NCBI GenBank assembly: GCA_047495785.1
Contig: JBLDXI010000002.1
Location: 2,108,001-2,172,000 of the forward strand
DNA: 64,000 bases
From: Lepidodermella squamata
Taxonomy: Eukaryota; Gastrotricha
Direction of reading: 5' to 3'
Shown: in pieces, positions 1 through 12,155 of the stretch
Numbering within the stretch: the first letter of the stretch is position 1
How the letters are laid out: each line of letters opens with the position of its first letter
Notes under the pieces: model-generated
Database searches by the model: none
Told to the model about the DNA's origin: nothing
The model's input: only the letters and a program-made list of their open reading frames with translations
Made by a program: the position numbers and the translations under genes

Positions 1-395
1 GCAACCATGTTCATGTGATGAAGAACTGGAGCGATCGACTTACATCCACCAGAATAGCCACCGGCAAATACGAGTGGAGATTGAATGAAATTATCCATTT
101 CAGCGCCGTTTTCCATTCGTCTCGCGTAGTCGAATAAGCGCTTCGCCAAGAAAATGCTACCGGGCCCTTCCCCTTGGTTATTGAAAACTATTTTGTAATC
201 GGCTAGGATATCAGACCGGTTGTTCACAATATCCACCAGAAGCTTTTGAACATGAGGGCAAATATCGCCTTCAGGGTCACATACTTGAATATCAGTTGTT
301 CCAAAAAATATCTCCAATAGATTTGGTTTATCGAAAGCAAATGTGCTAAGCGTCAAACAACTGGCAGCAATCGTCAATACGAAGCAAAAGTACAT
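1..395 (-). CDS. GABA-B-like family C receptor, N-terminal part (cut by window edge)
   Basis: The ATG is at 395-393 and the frame stays open to base 1, so only about 131 residues are visible. They comprise a hydrophobic signal peptide followed by the start of a Venus-flytrap (periplasmic binding protein type I) ligand-binding domain. Blocks such as CDPEGDICP, NNRSDIL, GPGSIFLAKRLFDYARRME and FAGGYSGGCKSIAPVLHHMNM are nearly identical to the gene at 927-3275, so this is a recent tandem paralogue in the same orientation. The 7TM half must lie outside the window. Role by homology: cell-surface G-protein-coupled receptor; the ligand is unknown. Confidence 0.8.
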   Translation of the reverse strand, partial: MYFCFVLTIAASCLTLSTFAFDKPNLLEIFFGTTDIQVCDPEGDICPHVQKLLVDIVNNRSDILADYKIVFNNQGEGPGSIFLAKRLFDYARRMENGAEMDNFIQSPLVFAGGYSGGCKSIAPVLHHMNMV

Positions 396-926
396 TGTCT
401 TACAACAGACTATGGCGGATAAAACACGAAAATCTAAGATTTAATGTATGTACACTTATTCTTATTAAATAGCCAGGGTTTATTTTGGAGCTGATGTACG
501 ATGGTTGTAGGAGGAATTTTGTTGGCACTGGCCTGAAAATAGCACACATACATCTGAATACACATGAAAGACTCAAATGAATATCCGCTCAAATGATGCG
601 AGGTTGAGAAATGTAACACCAAAAAACGACATTTTCAGCAGAACTGCGACAAAAAGCGATGTGGGTTGGGGATTCCTGATATTATAATCATTAAATTTGT
701 CTGCGATAATGATCTAATTTTTGTCTGAGATTCTCAACATGAGCTTTGGGAATCTGAATCTGAATTTAGTCTCTCATTTTACCTGTTTTTCCTATTACTT
801 TATTACTTTGAATAGGGTTTCTCTGTTGCTAAATTTTGTTTCGAAGTTCGCAGCTTCTGAAAATGAAAATTTAACAAAAGCATGAAGTATCACGAAAATT
901 TCATGAGCAACAAAAAGTCCAATTCA
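396..926. other. intergenic spacer between tandem receptor genes
   Basis: About 530 bases of AT-rich sequence separate the two tandem minus-strand receptor genes. It must hold the 5' flank of the truncated copy and the 3' end of the 927-3275 copy. I see no coding exon or RNA gene in it. Confidence 0.5.
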
Positions 927-3275
927 TCATTCTATCGGATACAAAGCTGAACGATTTCTTCGTGGTAAAATGATTAAGCTGGAGCCAACCGATAGCGCGA
1001 GAAAACCGCATGACACAGTGATTTGCTGCGCTAGTGGTGAAGATTCAAACATGATTATGATAAAAATAGCCCCCAGAAGAAGCGTTGGCGACTGCAGTGC
1101 AGCTAATCGCAGCCGTTTGGCTTCAGAATCTTTCACATGACGCGTCGAAACCGCGAACAAAGCTGCCAAGAGTCCAGGAAAGATGTTTATGACTGTAAGT
1201 GTTAGTAGCAACTCGGAACTTGTGCGGGACGTGCAGACGTCCGCAAAAACTCGAACAAATTTATCCTCACTCATGACGCGTCGGCTCAGTGTCACTAGCT
1301 CAACGTTGTCGTGTCGTAAAGGATCAGAAATCAACCATAAAAACAAAGTAGCGAAATTCAGGATAACGGTGCTTATTATTCCGATGAACGCGGTCGATTT
1401 TTGCACTTGAACCGGAATTACTCCCCTCCATTTTTTGGGGTACACCACTGAAGTTGCTGTTATTCTTTTTGTTCCGATAGTGCTGCCAAAAATTGACCTG
1501 TTTTGAGTATCAATGTGCTTATAAACCTCCGCCTGAGCCTTTCTGCCATTCCAAAATACAATGACACCCAAGCGACATGCCAAAAACACGTGAATAATCG
1601 ATAGTCCAAGACTTCCGAGTAAAATTCTTACAGAGCAAATAAAGCTGGATTCCGCATCTAATGCGAACAAGATCGCTGCTCCATTTGTCACGATACAGCC
1701 AACAACAAACATTAGATTCGTCACAGAAACTGAATTTCTAAACTCAATTGAACGACAACTATAAAACGTTGCGAGTTGTAAGATTGAACTGAAAGCCGCA
1801 ACTGATAGAATTAGAGCTCTGAACTCATGAGGAATCTTGATTTCCCATTTTTCAATTTGATAGAAGTCAGCGGGAGGTTTTCCATCTTTTGTAGCCCATT
1901 TAATGACATTGAAATGCTTTATACGGTACTTTTCCACGTCGGAGTATGTAGTAACATTAATGGGAAACTGATACTCCGTGATAATTCTCACGGGATAATC
2001 TTCATGCGTCCATTGAAAGACGTATTGTGGTTCGAAATCATTTTCAAGGCGCGGTGATAACCTAATCTCACCCTGCCGTAACCCAATAAAATTTATATCA
2101 GCAGCACTTGCATTAACCACTTCCATAACTATTCGCGGATTCTTCGGGTAATCCGCTAGAGACATGTTCAACCTTCGAAGAGCGCGGTCGGCTTTGTCGA
2201 GGGTAAGAATGATTTGAACCATGTTGTCATGGCAGAAACTTCGTCGTAAGTAGCCGCTAAAACTTTCAGCGTTTGGCACGCGCTCTTTAAGCATGGCATC
2301 GAACTGCTTCAAATCGTATCCGAATGATGTAATACCTTTGTAATCATACCCAATAGAAGACCAAATAGTTCCGATGAAGAAAGTTTGCTTCAACTGCTCA
2401 AGCATGATTCGGCGGGGGCAACCTGGTGCTAAATTTTCGGGATAGTCGTATGGATTGGAATATTGTAAAGCTGCGAGAATAAAGACGTAACGACTGCCGC
2501 TCATTCCGAAGCGGTAGCAATGACAGAGGAAAGTGAAAGCAGCAGGTAAGTCCGATACATCATAAGTTATTACCCTTGCATCACTTGCTTTCAGCCCTGC
2601 AATAGTTTCATCTGTAATTTCGAGTGCGATGTCATAACGTAGAACTTCGATATTTTGGGAAAGAGCAAGATTGTAGAAGAAGGTAGCGGTGTAGATGTTG
2701 AGAATGTTGTCCGCTTTAGCCATTATCGCGATTTTCCTCCATTTCCCGACATTTTTAATAAAGTTGACCCTAGGCAAGGCGATGGCTTCTCCTGATGATC
2801 TCAGGCGGTATAGATTCGGGAATCGAGCTCGATTCGCCGTGAAAATTGAGGTCAGGCAGACCGGGGCAAGTGCAACCATGTTCATATGATGAAGAACAGG
2901 AGCGATCGACTTACATCCACCAGAATAGCCACCGGCAAATACAAGTGGGGATTGAATGAAATCATCTGTTTGTGCGCCGCTTTCCATTCGTCTAGCGTAG
3001 TCGAATAAGCGCTTAGCCAAGAAGATACTTCCAGGTCCTTCGTCATGATTGTTAAAAGCGATTTCGTAGCCAGGCAGAATGTCAGATCGATTGTTGATCA
3101 GGTCAGCAAGAAGTTTCTGCACGAATGGGCAAATATCACCCTTGGGATCGCAAACGTGGATATCAGTCATTCCGAAAAAGATGTCCAGCCGAACGGTGGA
3201 GTTCTTTGCTGCGCCATAATTTATTGCAATATACATACCAAGGACGATGGTGGCTGAGTAATAGCCCTGTTTCAT
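927..3275 (-). CDS. GABA-B-like family C GPCR, intronless
   Basis: A single uninterrupted frame of 782 aa starts at the ATG at 3275-3273 with a signal peptide. Residues about 30-440 form a Venus-flytrap ligand-binding domain (GGYSGGCKSIAPVLHHMNM, RFPNLYRLRSSGE, VGKWRKIAIMA). Residues about 490-770 carry seven hydrophobic segments in the GABA-B pattern: a conserved Cys-Ser-Val-Arg at the start of TM3 (FICSVRILLG), FLWLISDPL after TM4, and a long extracellular loop before TM5. Family C receptors signal through G proteins from the plasma membrane and GABA-B types work as dimers. The missing introns contrast with most neighbours and suggest an ancestral retrocopy. The orthosteric ligand cannot be read from sequence and need not be GABA. 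Confidence 0.85.
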   Translation of the reverse strand: MKQGYYSATIVLGMYIAINYGAAKNSTVRLDIFFGMTDIHVCDPKGDICPFVQKLLADLINNRSDILPGYEIAFNNHDEGPGSIFLAKRLFDYARRMESGAQTDDFIQSPLVFAGGYSGGCKSIAPVLHHMNMVALAPVCLTSIFTANRARFPNLYRLRSSGEAIALPRVNFIKNVGKWRKIAIMAKADNILNIYTATFFYNLALSQNIEVLRYDIALEITDETIAGLKASDARVITYDVSDLPAAFTFLCHCYRFGMSGSRYVFILAALQYSNPYDYPENLAPGCPRRIMLEQLKQTFFIGTIWSSIGYDYKGITSFGYDLKQFDAMLKERVPNAESFSGYLRRSFCHDNMVQIILTLDKADRALRRLNMSLADYPKNPRIVMEVVNASAADINFIGLRQGEIRLSPRLENDFEPQYVFQWTHEDYPVRIITEYQFPINVTTYSDVEKYRIKHFNVIKWATKDGKPPADFYQIEKWEIKIPHEFRALILSVAAFSSILQLATFYSCRSIEFRNSVSVTNLMFVVGCIVTNGAAILFALDAESSFICSVRILLGSLGLSIIHVFLACRLGVIVFWNGRKAQAEVYKHIDTQNRSIFGSTIGTKRITATSVVYPKKWRGVIPVQVQKSTAFIGIISTVILNFATLFLWLISDPLRHDNVELVTLSRRVMSEDKFVRVFADVCTSRTSSELLLTLTVINIFPGLLAALFAVSTRHVKDSEAKRLRLAALQSPTLLLGAIFIIIMFESSPLAQQITVSCGFLALSVGSSLIILPRRNRSALYPIE

Positions 3276-3914
3276 CTCCTCTAAAATCTCGAATGAATTA
3301 AATGGATGATCTGATAGAAACTAAAATAAAACTTCTTATGCCTGTCGCAAGACGCGCGATACTGAACATTAGCCACCGAGGATGTCCCTGTGGGGTTTAA
3401 TTTTTAAACGATGAAATGTTTTTGCTACAGAACGCGTAAATTGAGCTTCCTGTTTTTATTTTAAACATGTATAAGTACTACATAACAGGCGCGCCTTTCA
3501 CGCCTACATTCTTAACGCATTTCCTTAGGAAAACTTACTTGACTCGACGAGTTGCATTCTGAAGTCACGATCTCCAGTCCGTGCTCGCACCTGAAGTATG
3601 AAAATTTAGTCACGTTCGATGTATTTCAGCCTCTTGGATGCAGCTCAAGTTCGGGAGGAGATGTTTGGTACTTCGAGTTAAACCGGACACTTCGTGGAAT
3701 TCTCGTCGTGGAAATATTGAGCGGCGGTCGATGGTCGATTGGAGGCTAGTCATCACATCGAAGTCAAGAAAAATAACTCAAGAAGTTTCTCGACAGAACT
3801 GCGATTTTATTTATTTTTACGGCTGCTCAAAAATCTATCTCAACAACTTGATAACAAAAAGAAGACGAGTAGGGTCGAAAAATTGATAAAAGAATAAATT
3901 ATCAGCATTTCTCA
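3276..3914. other. intergenic region, no gene seen
   Basis: Upstream flank of the receptor at 927-3275 and downstream flank of the secreted-protein gene. Short open frames occur on the plus strand at 3552-3886 but have no ATG context, splice partners or recognisable domain. I see no RNA gene. Confidence 0.4.
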
Positions 3915-4538
3915 TCACTTCTGTTCATGATCGTCGTCACTGAGAGCTGCAGCGTCGCCAGCCGGTTGATAGCCATTCAGACATAGCTCGCCAGTTGTCG
4001 ACATTGGATCTTTATTGAGCCACGCCTTGTCGTTGACGTTGTCTTCGGCGAACGGGTCGTACTTGTAAACTGGACGGCAGTCGCCTTCATCGAAAACTGG
4101 CTGCTTCGTAACTTGTTTCGTTTCATCGCCATACGAGATTTTGCGATTCGAAGTTCGGCGTGTGTTCAACAGCTCTCCCGGATAATTGGGTTTCGCATCG
4201 ACAGTGATTGTGAACGAAAAGTTGGGGTTCTTGTTGTTGCAGTCGCGATAGTAGCAGAAACAAATCTCGAGGCCATGCTTCACGGCGTACTATAGACAAA
4301 TCAAATAATCAGGTTTTCCTGTCAAGTGATCAGATCAAATGATTACATAAACACAGTCCTTGATGCAGTCGAAATCCGCTGAGTTGTTGAAAACGCAGGC
4401 AGTGAACTCGATCGGACCCTTCGGCGGCTTGGCTGGGCCACTTCGATTACGCTTCCAGAAGCAGCAGTTGCATAGCTGAGACAGCAAAAAGACTGCGATC
4501 AAAGCTTTCGCGAAAAACCTCAAAAGTGATGCTTCCAT
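3915..4538 (-). CDS. small secreted Cys-containing protein, unknown function
   Basis: Two exons, 4347-4538 and 3915-4289, are joined across a 57-bp intron (GTAATC...CTATAG) in phase 0, giving 188 aa. The first ATG (4538) opens a signal peptide (MEASLLRFFAKALIAVFLLS). The mature part has Cys residues in both exons (FTACVFNN, CIKDCVYY, ICFCYYRDCNN) and an acidic C-terminus rich in Asp. There are no further membrane segments, so a secreted or vesicular protein is likely. I do not recognise the family. An upstream in-frame TTG is not used as the start. It lies just downstream of the sushi-domain gene, which is also secreted, but nothing shows a functional link. Confidence 0.65.
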
Positions 4539-4802
4539 AATACTGAGTAATTGGCAAAATCTCAACAAATATGTGATCTAAATTCTCTGACGATGAAGTT
4601 ATACGGTCAAATGAGTATTTAAAGCCGTTCTTAAACTAACAACATGTGGTGACGATAGATAACACCCCACGTAACAACTGTTTTGTTTATTCTTCAGGGG
4701 CGCCATATATATGTGCTATCAACTGTTGAGCGTCACGTGAGCGCAGGAAAAGCAAATAACAATGTGATTTGGGAGTATTGTTGTAGTCATAATACATGAA
4801 TC

Positions 4803-7390
4803 TTAAGCAAAGCACACAACTTCGCCGGATGACAGCCCTGCCATAACGCCGGGTTTTGGTTCTTCAAGTTGTCCATTTATCTCAAATCGCGAAACAACTG
4901 GAACAACAGCTCCAACGTACTGACCAAGGTTCTTCGAAACCCAAGCCGGCCTGTAAGGCTGTCGGCCAGTTACCGCATCAGCTCCAAAAATCTGCGTTTT
5001 AAATTTTGAGAGAATAAAGCAAAGCTAAGAGGACTTCACAAAAATACCTGAACTCTACCGCATCCGCCATCAGCAACTAAGATGTTACTACCCAGATCAA
5101 AGTTAACCTTACCAGGTCGGCCGATAGAACCAAGATCACATTTGCCTGAGTAACGAGCAATCATTCCGATGTACTCAGTTTGTGTAGCATTATCTTTTCC
5201 TGCAAGGAACAGTGTGAGCTGGCTGTTTCCATAGTCAGTTACGGCAAGCAATTTTCGATTCTGCTGGCCTCCAGGAGCTGAAATACCGAGATGCCGAGGC
5301 TGAAAAGAGGCAGCTGTATCTGCAGCATCGCCCGGTTTCGTAAGCCTCGCTTGGGACCATCCATCGCGTTGTGACCAGGCAGAAATTCGACCACTGCTGC
5401 TGTCTGCGGAATAAATCACGCCAGCATCTGAGTCTACAGCTAAACCTTCGAATTGCGGTCCGTTTTTGTAACCCGCAACTAGATACTGTGGCATGACCGT
5501 TGCGCCACGCAGGCCAGCTGAAATGACGACATCCAGATTTGACTCGAGAATGCCCAGCCGCTTCACAGAGGAAGTGAAATACATCTGACGACGCACAGGG
5601 TCCAACTCAGCCGCGTAGAACGGATCTTGTGACCACCCGACGATACCTCTAGGCGGGCCTACAACTGACTTCCAAACAACTCCTGAGCAATTAGTCGTAA
5701 TTCCCATGACAAGACCTGAAGAGCAAACAACGATAGCCTGAAATCTGTTGTCAGGATCGGGCAATAACTCTGCAACTGCACCCCACGGGCATGGTCTGAA
5801 GCGTGCCTTAGGGTCGTTTCCGAAGAATGACCAATAACGTCGTTTAAACATCTCAGCAACTTGGGTCGTTTCCAGCAGTGGGAGCGAAGCGTTCTCGTTG
5901 AATTTACAAGCAGGTGGCGGATTCGACCAGTTCCCGTTATCCATGCATTCGATTGTTATCTGAAGTGGAGCCTCCTCGGGAGTTGTTCGGTAAGCATCAG
6001 TCAGATAGAAACCTTCATCGCATGCGTATACTAGACGAGCACCAGGTGCAAACCATCCAACACCCCGCGACGTAGTGATCGAGCGAGAGAGGACCACTCG
6101 GGTGTTGTCCGGGGTATCCGGCATCGAGCAGCGTTTGGTTGGTATCGCTGGAGTTGCAGTAGCAGCAACAGAGAGGCAGCCACCGATGATTGGGTACCAC
6201 TTTCCTGAAGTTTGGCACATCGACCAATCGCCATCGGAAGGTGTTACTTTGAAGCCAGTGTGGCAGTACAAAGTGATCATAGTACCTACTTCGTAGGAAG
6301 TCTCAGCCGGCCACACTTCCCCATTGACAACAGTGATAGGTGGGCAGCTGCTTGCTATGGTATCAGGAGCTACTGTTTGAGCGCCAGAAATGCTACCTGG
6401 CCGAGCTGCTTGATTCAAAACACACGTCCCCACCGTTGGGGACCACATACCACCCTCGCTGCACATCAAAAACACGGATTCTATTGGTCTTATGGAATAC
6501 CCGTTGTTGCACGTCAAAGAAACTGTCTCGCCTATCTGGTACGATTGCTGCACAGGGAAAACTTGACCGTTTCTGAGATTAATTGCATCACACGAGCCTT
6601 CGATGACTTGTGCTGCTTTGGTGCAAGTCGGCGGCTTTTCACTCCATTCTCCATCCACTTGGCACACAATTTGTTCCGAATCGGTCGTTGTAAATCCAGC
6701 GTCGCAGCGATATTCGAAGAAAGACCCGGGCGCGTACGGCTCTTCGCCGGGAGTTTTGTTTGAAATCCTAGCGTTGACTGCGTATGGCGGTTGCTTGCAA
6801 GTAGCACCCTGCATTTTGCATGTGCCGAGATTTGGTGACCAAACACTCGTGTCTCTATGTTAAATTGAAATTAGGTTGAAGGTTTTTGCTATGAGGAAAG
6901 GATACTCACAGACATTTAGACGTACGCGCATCTGGTGGAATCAAACTGTACCCTGGGTTGCACCTGAAAGTTACCACTGTTCCAGCTTTAAATGTTCCCG
7001 CAGCAGGTGGCGTCTTATCGGTTGTATTCGCTGTTAGGACGCCGTTCTCGGACGGGGGACGTCTGCAGGTGATAGCAGCACAGAACGGAGGGTCTTCGGA
7101 AAATTGCCCATCTGAGCAGTTGATTTTAGTAGAATTCACAAAAAATCTTCACTTGAAACAACTCAACCTGCTAAGCATTCAGCTGACGCTGCTCCCGCTA
7201 ATCCGAATCCGGGGTTGCAAACGTATTTTATAACTTCGCCAACGGCGTAAGCTAAGCCTCGAGATGTTTGAACAGTGGGAATTCCTATAATTTTGCCGTC
7301 ATCAGGAGTTTCCGGCGTCTCGCAAGGCTTCGAGCTGGCATAGCTCAGAAATGTCAAGGCAACTACCGATAATAACAGGCTTTGAACCAT
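4803..7390 (-). CDS. multi-sushi (CCP) secreted protein with NHL/propeller-like C-terminal half
   Basis: Four exons (7168-7390, 6910-7111, 5048-6854, 4803-4991) preserve frame throughout and give 806 aa. The start MVQSLLLSVVALTFLS is a signal peptide. About six sushi/CCP modules follow, each with four Cys and usually a Trp before the last Cys (VWSPNLGTC, GEWSEKPPTC, GMWSPTVGTC, GKWYPIIGGC, GNWSNPPPAC); the first two modules are each split by an intron. The C-terminal ~350 residues have no sushi pattern but show propeller-like strands (FEGLAVDSDAGVIYSADSSS, LAVTDYGNSQLTLF, NILVADGGCGRVQIFG) like NHL or SMP-30 blades. Sushi proteins work extracellularly in adhesion, lectin or complement-type recognition. 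No transmembrane helix is visible, so it is probably secreted. The partner is unknown. Confidence 0.8.
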
Positions 7391-10300
7391 TTTTCTGGTC
7401 CTAGCGAAAATCAAATCAAATTGAAAGAAAGGAAAAACAGACGCAAGTCGATGATTATGTATCAAAAATGGTGGTTCTCTACTTATATCAAGCATGTCGT
7501 CTTCCCGTGTGTGTATAAATGTCAACAAGCTGGAGTGAATAAGGTGACCAACTACACATCTCGGCGCTTATAGGTATCATTAACATACAGGCGACGTTAA
7601 TCTTACAAAGTATGCGCTTACTTGCGTGCAGGTCATTAGGAAGTTATTGTGAGATGATATAGTGCTTAATCAAAACATTAAAATATCTTTTTCAGCCCCA
7701 TCGTTTCAAGTCAACCCTGTAAACTAAAAGATTCAATTAGAGATTCAAAAAGACAACCACGTGATCTCTTCAAAGTCATTACTGTAGCATCAGTACATGT
7801 ACCAGTTTCAAATAAATTTTCAAATTTAATTCGGTGAATCTCCTATACAAGAAATGCGGCTATCGCATTCGCGCGTTAGTAACTCAGTTCTAACATTACC
7901 AACTTGCCAAATAGCTGCTAGATGAGACTGCAAAGTTGAAATCAAGTAACGCGGCAAAACCACAGGAAACTGGGAACTAACAAAATTACTAAAAATTTAC
8001 TGCACTAGAAATGGAATTCACCTAGATCTACACACCGCTGAGCGACTAATTTATCTGAACTATGCCAAGTCGATTACAAAAACCAGAAACATGATCAATC
8101 GTGAGCAGTGAACGTGATTGTTGATGGTTACGACAAAACTTGAAATGGAAGCGTGTGGGAACGAAAATCGACTGGAAACAGCCGTGTACCATTCTTTTCA
8201 TCGATCTAAGTCCTTGTTTCCTGGTTTATCACGAATGAACTCGCATTTAGATTTAGGTTTCGCCCTCGAATGCAATGCAAACTAATTCCCAGTTGTTGTC
8301 CTGGCCCACCTGCTCTGCATTCTATGATTGTTCCATAAATCCCTGTTACTATTTCGAAAATTAGTCAGCCTATGATGAAAGCTGAAGAGCAAGGCCTGTC
8401 TTGATTGCTGGTAGGTGCCATGAGAGGGAAAGAGAAAGGGAGAGCGGGAGTGGAGTGCGAGAGACCCACCAAAAATTGCTTTCGACTGAATTGTCATGCG
8501 ACGAACAAGTTGAGTTATTATCATCAACATATGTTGACCTAAATTTTTTTACAGCTTTTATTAATCGAAAACTGTTTTTTATATATGCGGAAAAATTTGA
8601 ATATTCAAAACGACCAAGTTACCGGTTTTGGCGGCTCGCCGATGAAACTTGGCGATTGTCGATCCTCCGTTTCCCAGTTTTGTTGCTCGAAGCTCGAAGT
8701 TGGACGTTCGGCATAAGACAATCCGGTGTCCTGTGCAAATTTATCGCGTAGCACGCAGCGTCTCCGTATCGCTTTTTTACTGAGTTTCGGCTATATGTGT
8801 TTATTCGGTTTTCGGTTTGTCGAAGCTCCCGGGTCACACTTGGGTTTGAAATATACAGATCATTATTACGTGCAATTATCAATTAGCAATCATCTTACGC
8901 TTCAGCAGACAGGTGGCTATGGGCTCTCCAGATCAAGTATCATCAGTCTTATCTCTCTGCTTGTTAATTGTGTTTTGTTGTTAATATGAAATGTGGAAAT
9001 ATTCTTGAAACCTTTGGCTGAACCCATCGTCTCTTAGTTGTGCAGCCGAGTTGAATGCTTACGCCTTCACCCTTCACCCGATGGACAAGGGACAAGATTT
9101 ACTAGATACTTGGGTTTACTTACGCCAACTTGACCGTTTACAGGTGGCAGGATATTTCCGTGTTTGGTAGCGCTCAGAGCCTAGGCCAGAAGGGTGATGT
9201 ATTGTTGATGGCTTTGATCCCCATTTCTGGTGCCCAACATGCATTGCAGCAGCAGCGCGCAACAACTTCAATATCTATCTTCTTGTGGTGGTCTTTGCAC
9301 AAATCAGCCGAAGCTGTTGGAAATCGGATTACGCATACACTTTCCCGCTTTGCAAATCAATTTTTCATATTTTTCAAATGATCTGGTGAAAAAGTGTATT
9401 AGAGAGCTCTTGCCTAGCGCGTACATAGGTTTCGCTCTGACGACTACGGCTTCCGCTTTTGTTTTATGGTATTGATACGACCGTAAATCGTAAATCTCGC
9501 CGGTCGCCTTTAATTAGGAGGAAACAATATGAGCCCTGTGAGTTCGCCGGTTCTTTTTCACTAAATCTAGAGAGTCTCTAAAAACTGTCTCCGCAAAAAC
9601 TGTTGAGGCCTATTGATTCAGACATTCCTATGCGTATTTTTGTCAGGAATTTCGCTGTCTTATTCCCCACGCTAAAAGTATAATCTCATTCACCTTTGAG
9701 CCATACGATTTCTGACTCAGATATCTAATACGTTGTTTCTGTAAATATTTCTTTCGTTGTTCACTGTTCTGCGCTTTTAAAGCGACCACAAGAAGAGAGA
9801 GAGAGGGAGAGAAAAATCTATTTAGTCATTACAAATGAGCTATATCGTATCTTCAATGGTGAGCACGAATATTAAAATGCGTGTGGCGCTCTCCGTCAAG
9901 CAACTGCTTCACTTTACACTCTTCATAAGGTCTTGTTACTATGTAATTGCTCAGCTAAATGCTAAAAGTTTCATATTAACTATTCTTCTAACGTGTTTTT
10001 TGATCACTGAACCTGCATGACTTAGTGATTCGCGACTACGCCTTGATCGAGCTTGCTCCAATTTCCTTTTTTCCCCGTGATTTTCCAGTTTTGAATATGC
10101 TCAATTTGGTCAGCACTTCCTCTTGCGGCAGTAAACACGTGGCTATTTTTAAGCGCTATAAATTTCAGCGACATATTTACTCTGCATCGCGCATTTAGAG
10201 TCACTTGTTTACTCTTAGCAGCGGGCTAGTCACAGATTGTCTTTAATTATACGCCGTCAATTGAATTTAGTGTTGGTGGTGTGGATGAAACGCCAAGGCT

Positions 10301-12155
10301 TTATTCACACAGCGTGCCTAGTTTGAATGCGGGTAAACATTTGAGAAGTCACGTATCTCAAGTTTCACCGCATTTCGCTCGAGCGAACACCTTGAATGGG
10401 TCTTATTTAAAAAAACAGCGTTGACCTGTTTTTTGTTATTTACGATAAATAATGTATTCATGTCACATTTTGAATTCGTCGTATTTACGACATGTAGGGA
10501 AAAGCAACACTCCCTTCCACCTGTAAACAACTCGTTATTTTTCAGTGTCTGGGGCATGATTTACGTTGCAACTAGTCTGGACGGTGTTTTATTTATTGGC
10601 GTAACAATAATTTTCACTAATTACGCCGTTTCCGGCCGTGTTGTCGGCACAGCTTTTAGGAATGTGCTTGTTGTATCATCTGTTTGGTTAAATAAATGAT
10701 GATATATTGTTATATTATTACTTCTGCGTCTGGCTATGTGATGATGATTATTGTTATCATAGATCTAAAAGCTTGCCACACGCGTATTAACCGTGGAAAT
10801 GTGTAGTAGTCGGTAGGCATGTATGTGTAGCACCTTTTTGCTGCGTTGTTTACCTAGAGATATCGTCTCGGTCTTGTCAGAAGTCGTGTCTTCTTTGCCT
10901 TGCTTCGCCGCGCTGGTCTTAATCAAATATTTTCCGGTTCTACTCTGGCCACTACCACCGCCACCACCGTTCGCCTGTACTTGACTGACCGGTGAAACCA
11001 CGTCTCGCTTCGTCGTTGCGTGTTGTTTTTGTTTACGCCAACGATTTACAACAATAATACTTCCATATTAGGTAGCAACGAACGAACAGAAAGCAGCCGC
11101 ATAGCGCGCCAGGCACACGTTTTCTTGCTCCTTGTGCTACCGACAATAATATTATTCGAGTTGTTTTTCGCTGTGCGATTATACCCTACTGCCTCCCACG
11201 TATCTCTATAGTTACCCACCACCAACCAGTCCATCAAATAATCATAATAATAATATACTTTTTCGCCTGTGATGCTAACGAGCCGGGTGGGAAATCTCGT
11301 TATGTATTCGATTTTTGGCGCCTGCTCACGCAAAATCTGTGCGTGTTATTATTGTTTACTCTTCCGTGCATTTTCTAGGCTTGTTATGATGGTTGTTTGA
11401 CTTCAATCAAATCGGTCGGTATATGGAGGAAAGAGGCATCGATATTCCAGCGGATGTCGTCGTTCGCCGAGCCACTTCGACGTCGCCGACCGCGAATTCG
11501 GGTTTGTTATGTTATTTTTTCGAATAATAATTACGACAGCTGTAGAGTGGCGAAGATGCGCTGCCGCTTTTTTTCGCCGCTTCTGTTTATTATGTGTGTG
11601 GCGGCTCCGAAAAAAATGCATGCGAATATAACGGCGGCGCGTTTTTTGTTTTCATTTAAGTGCGTTTATTACCAGTTATAAAGTTCACCCGGCTATGGGC
11701 AGAGCACATTACGCGCTAATAAACATAGAGTCTTGTAAGTAATGTATGTCTACTACTTTCTCATGCCAAAAAGGAGCTGCTCTCGCCGGATATATTTCCA
11801 TTTTTGTAGAAAACGGGGCGCTCCTTTGTTTTCACCGCGCGTCGCTTTTTAGCTGTACCTTTTATGAACAATATCTGACCAAAACACTTTCGAGTGCAGC
11901 CATTAAGGCGGCTCGAAGCAGCGTGCGCAAACAACATTGTAATCATTCGATTTCCGTATTTTTGTTAATTTAATACATTACTACTTGGTTGGTACCTACA
12001 TTATTCAGTACCTGGTTGTTGTTATTATCATCATAATCATCATCATCCTGGCGTCGCGGTTTTTATTTACCGAGCACCCGCGAAATCTCGCAATAAACTC
12101 GCTCGGTTCTTCTAGCCTCATCGCGTGTAAATTGTTTAAAAAATTCTACTCTACC
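7391..12155. other. 4.8-kb non-coding region upstream of the 12-kb gene
   Basis: No convincing coding exon was found on either strand. The segment is AT-rich with homopurine runs (GAGAGA around 9793-9811) and TTATTATT-type stretches. It lies between the divergent starts of the sushi gene (minus) and the Gln/Ser-rich gene (plus), so promoters and 5' UTR exons of both probably sit here. One possible tiny first exon (ATG AGC CCT directly followed by a GTGAGT donor near 9529) is discussed as a finding. Confidence 0.4.

Noticed and set aside
11985-12155. N-terminal extension of the Gln/Ser-rich protein with a long Ile run
   Set aside because: The run comes from an AT-rich trinucleotide-like tract; the ATG at 12156 begins the part with coding-like composition.
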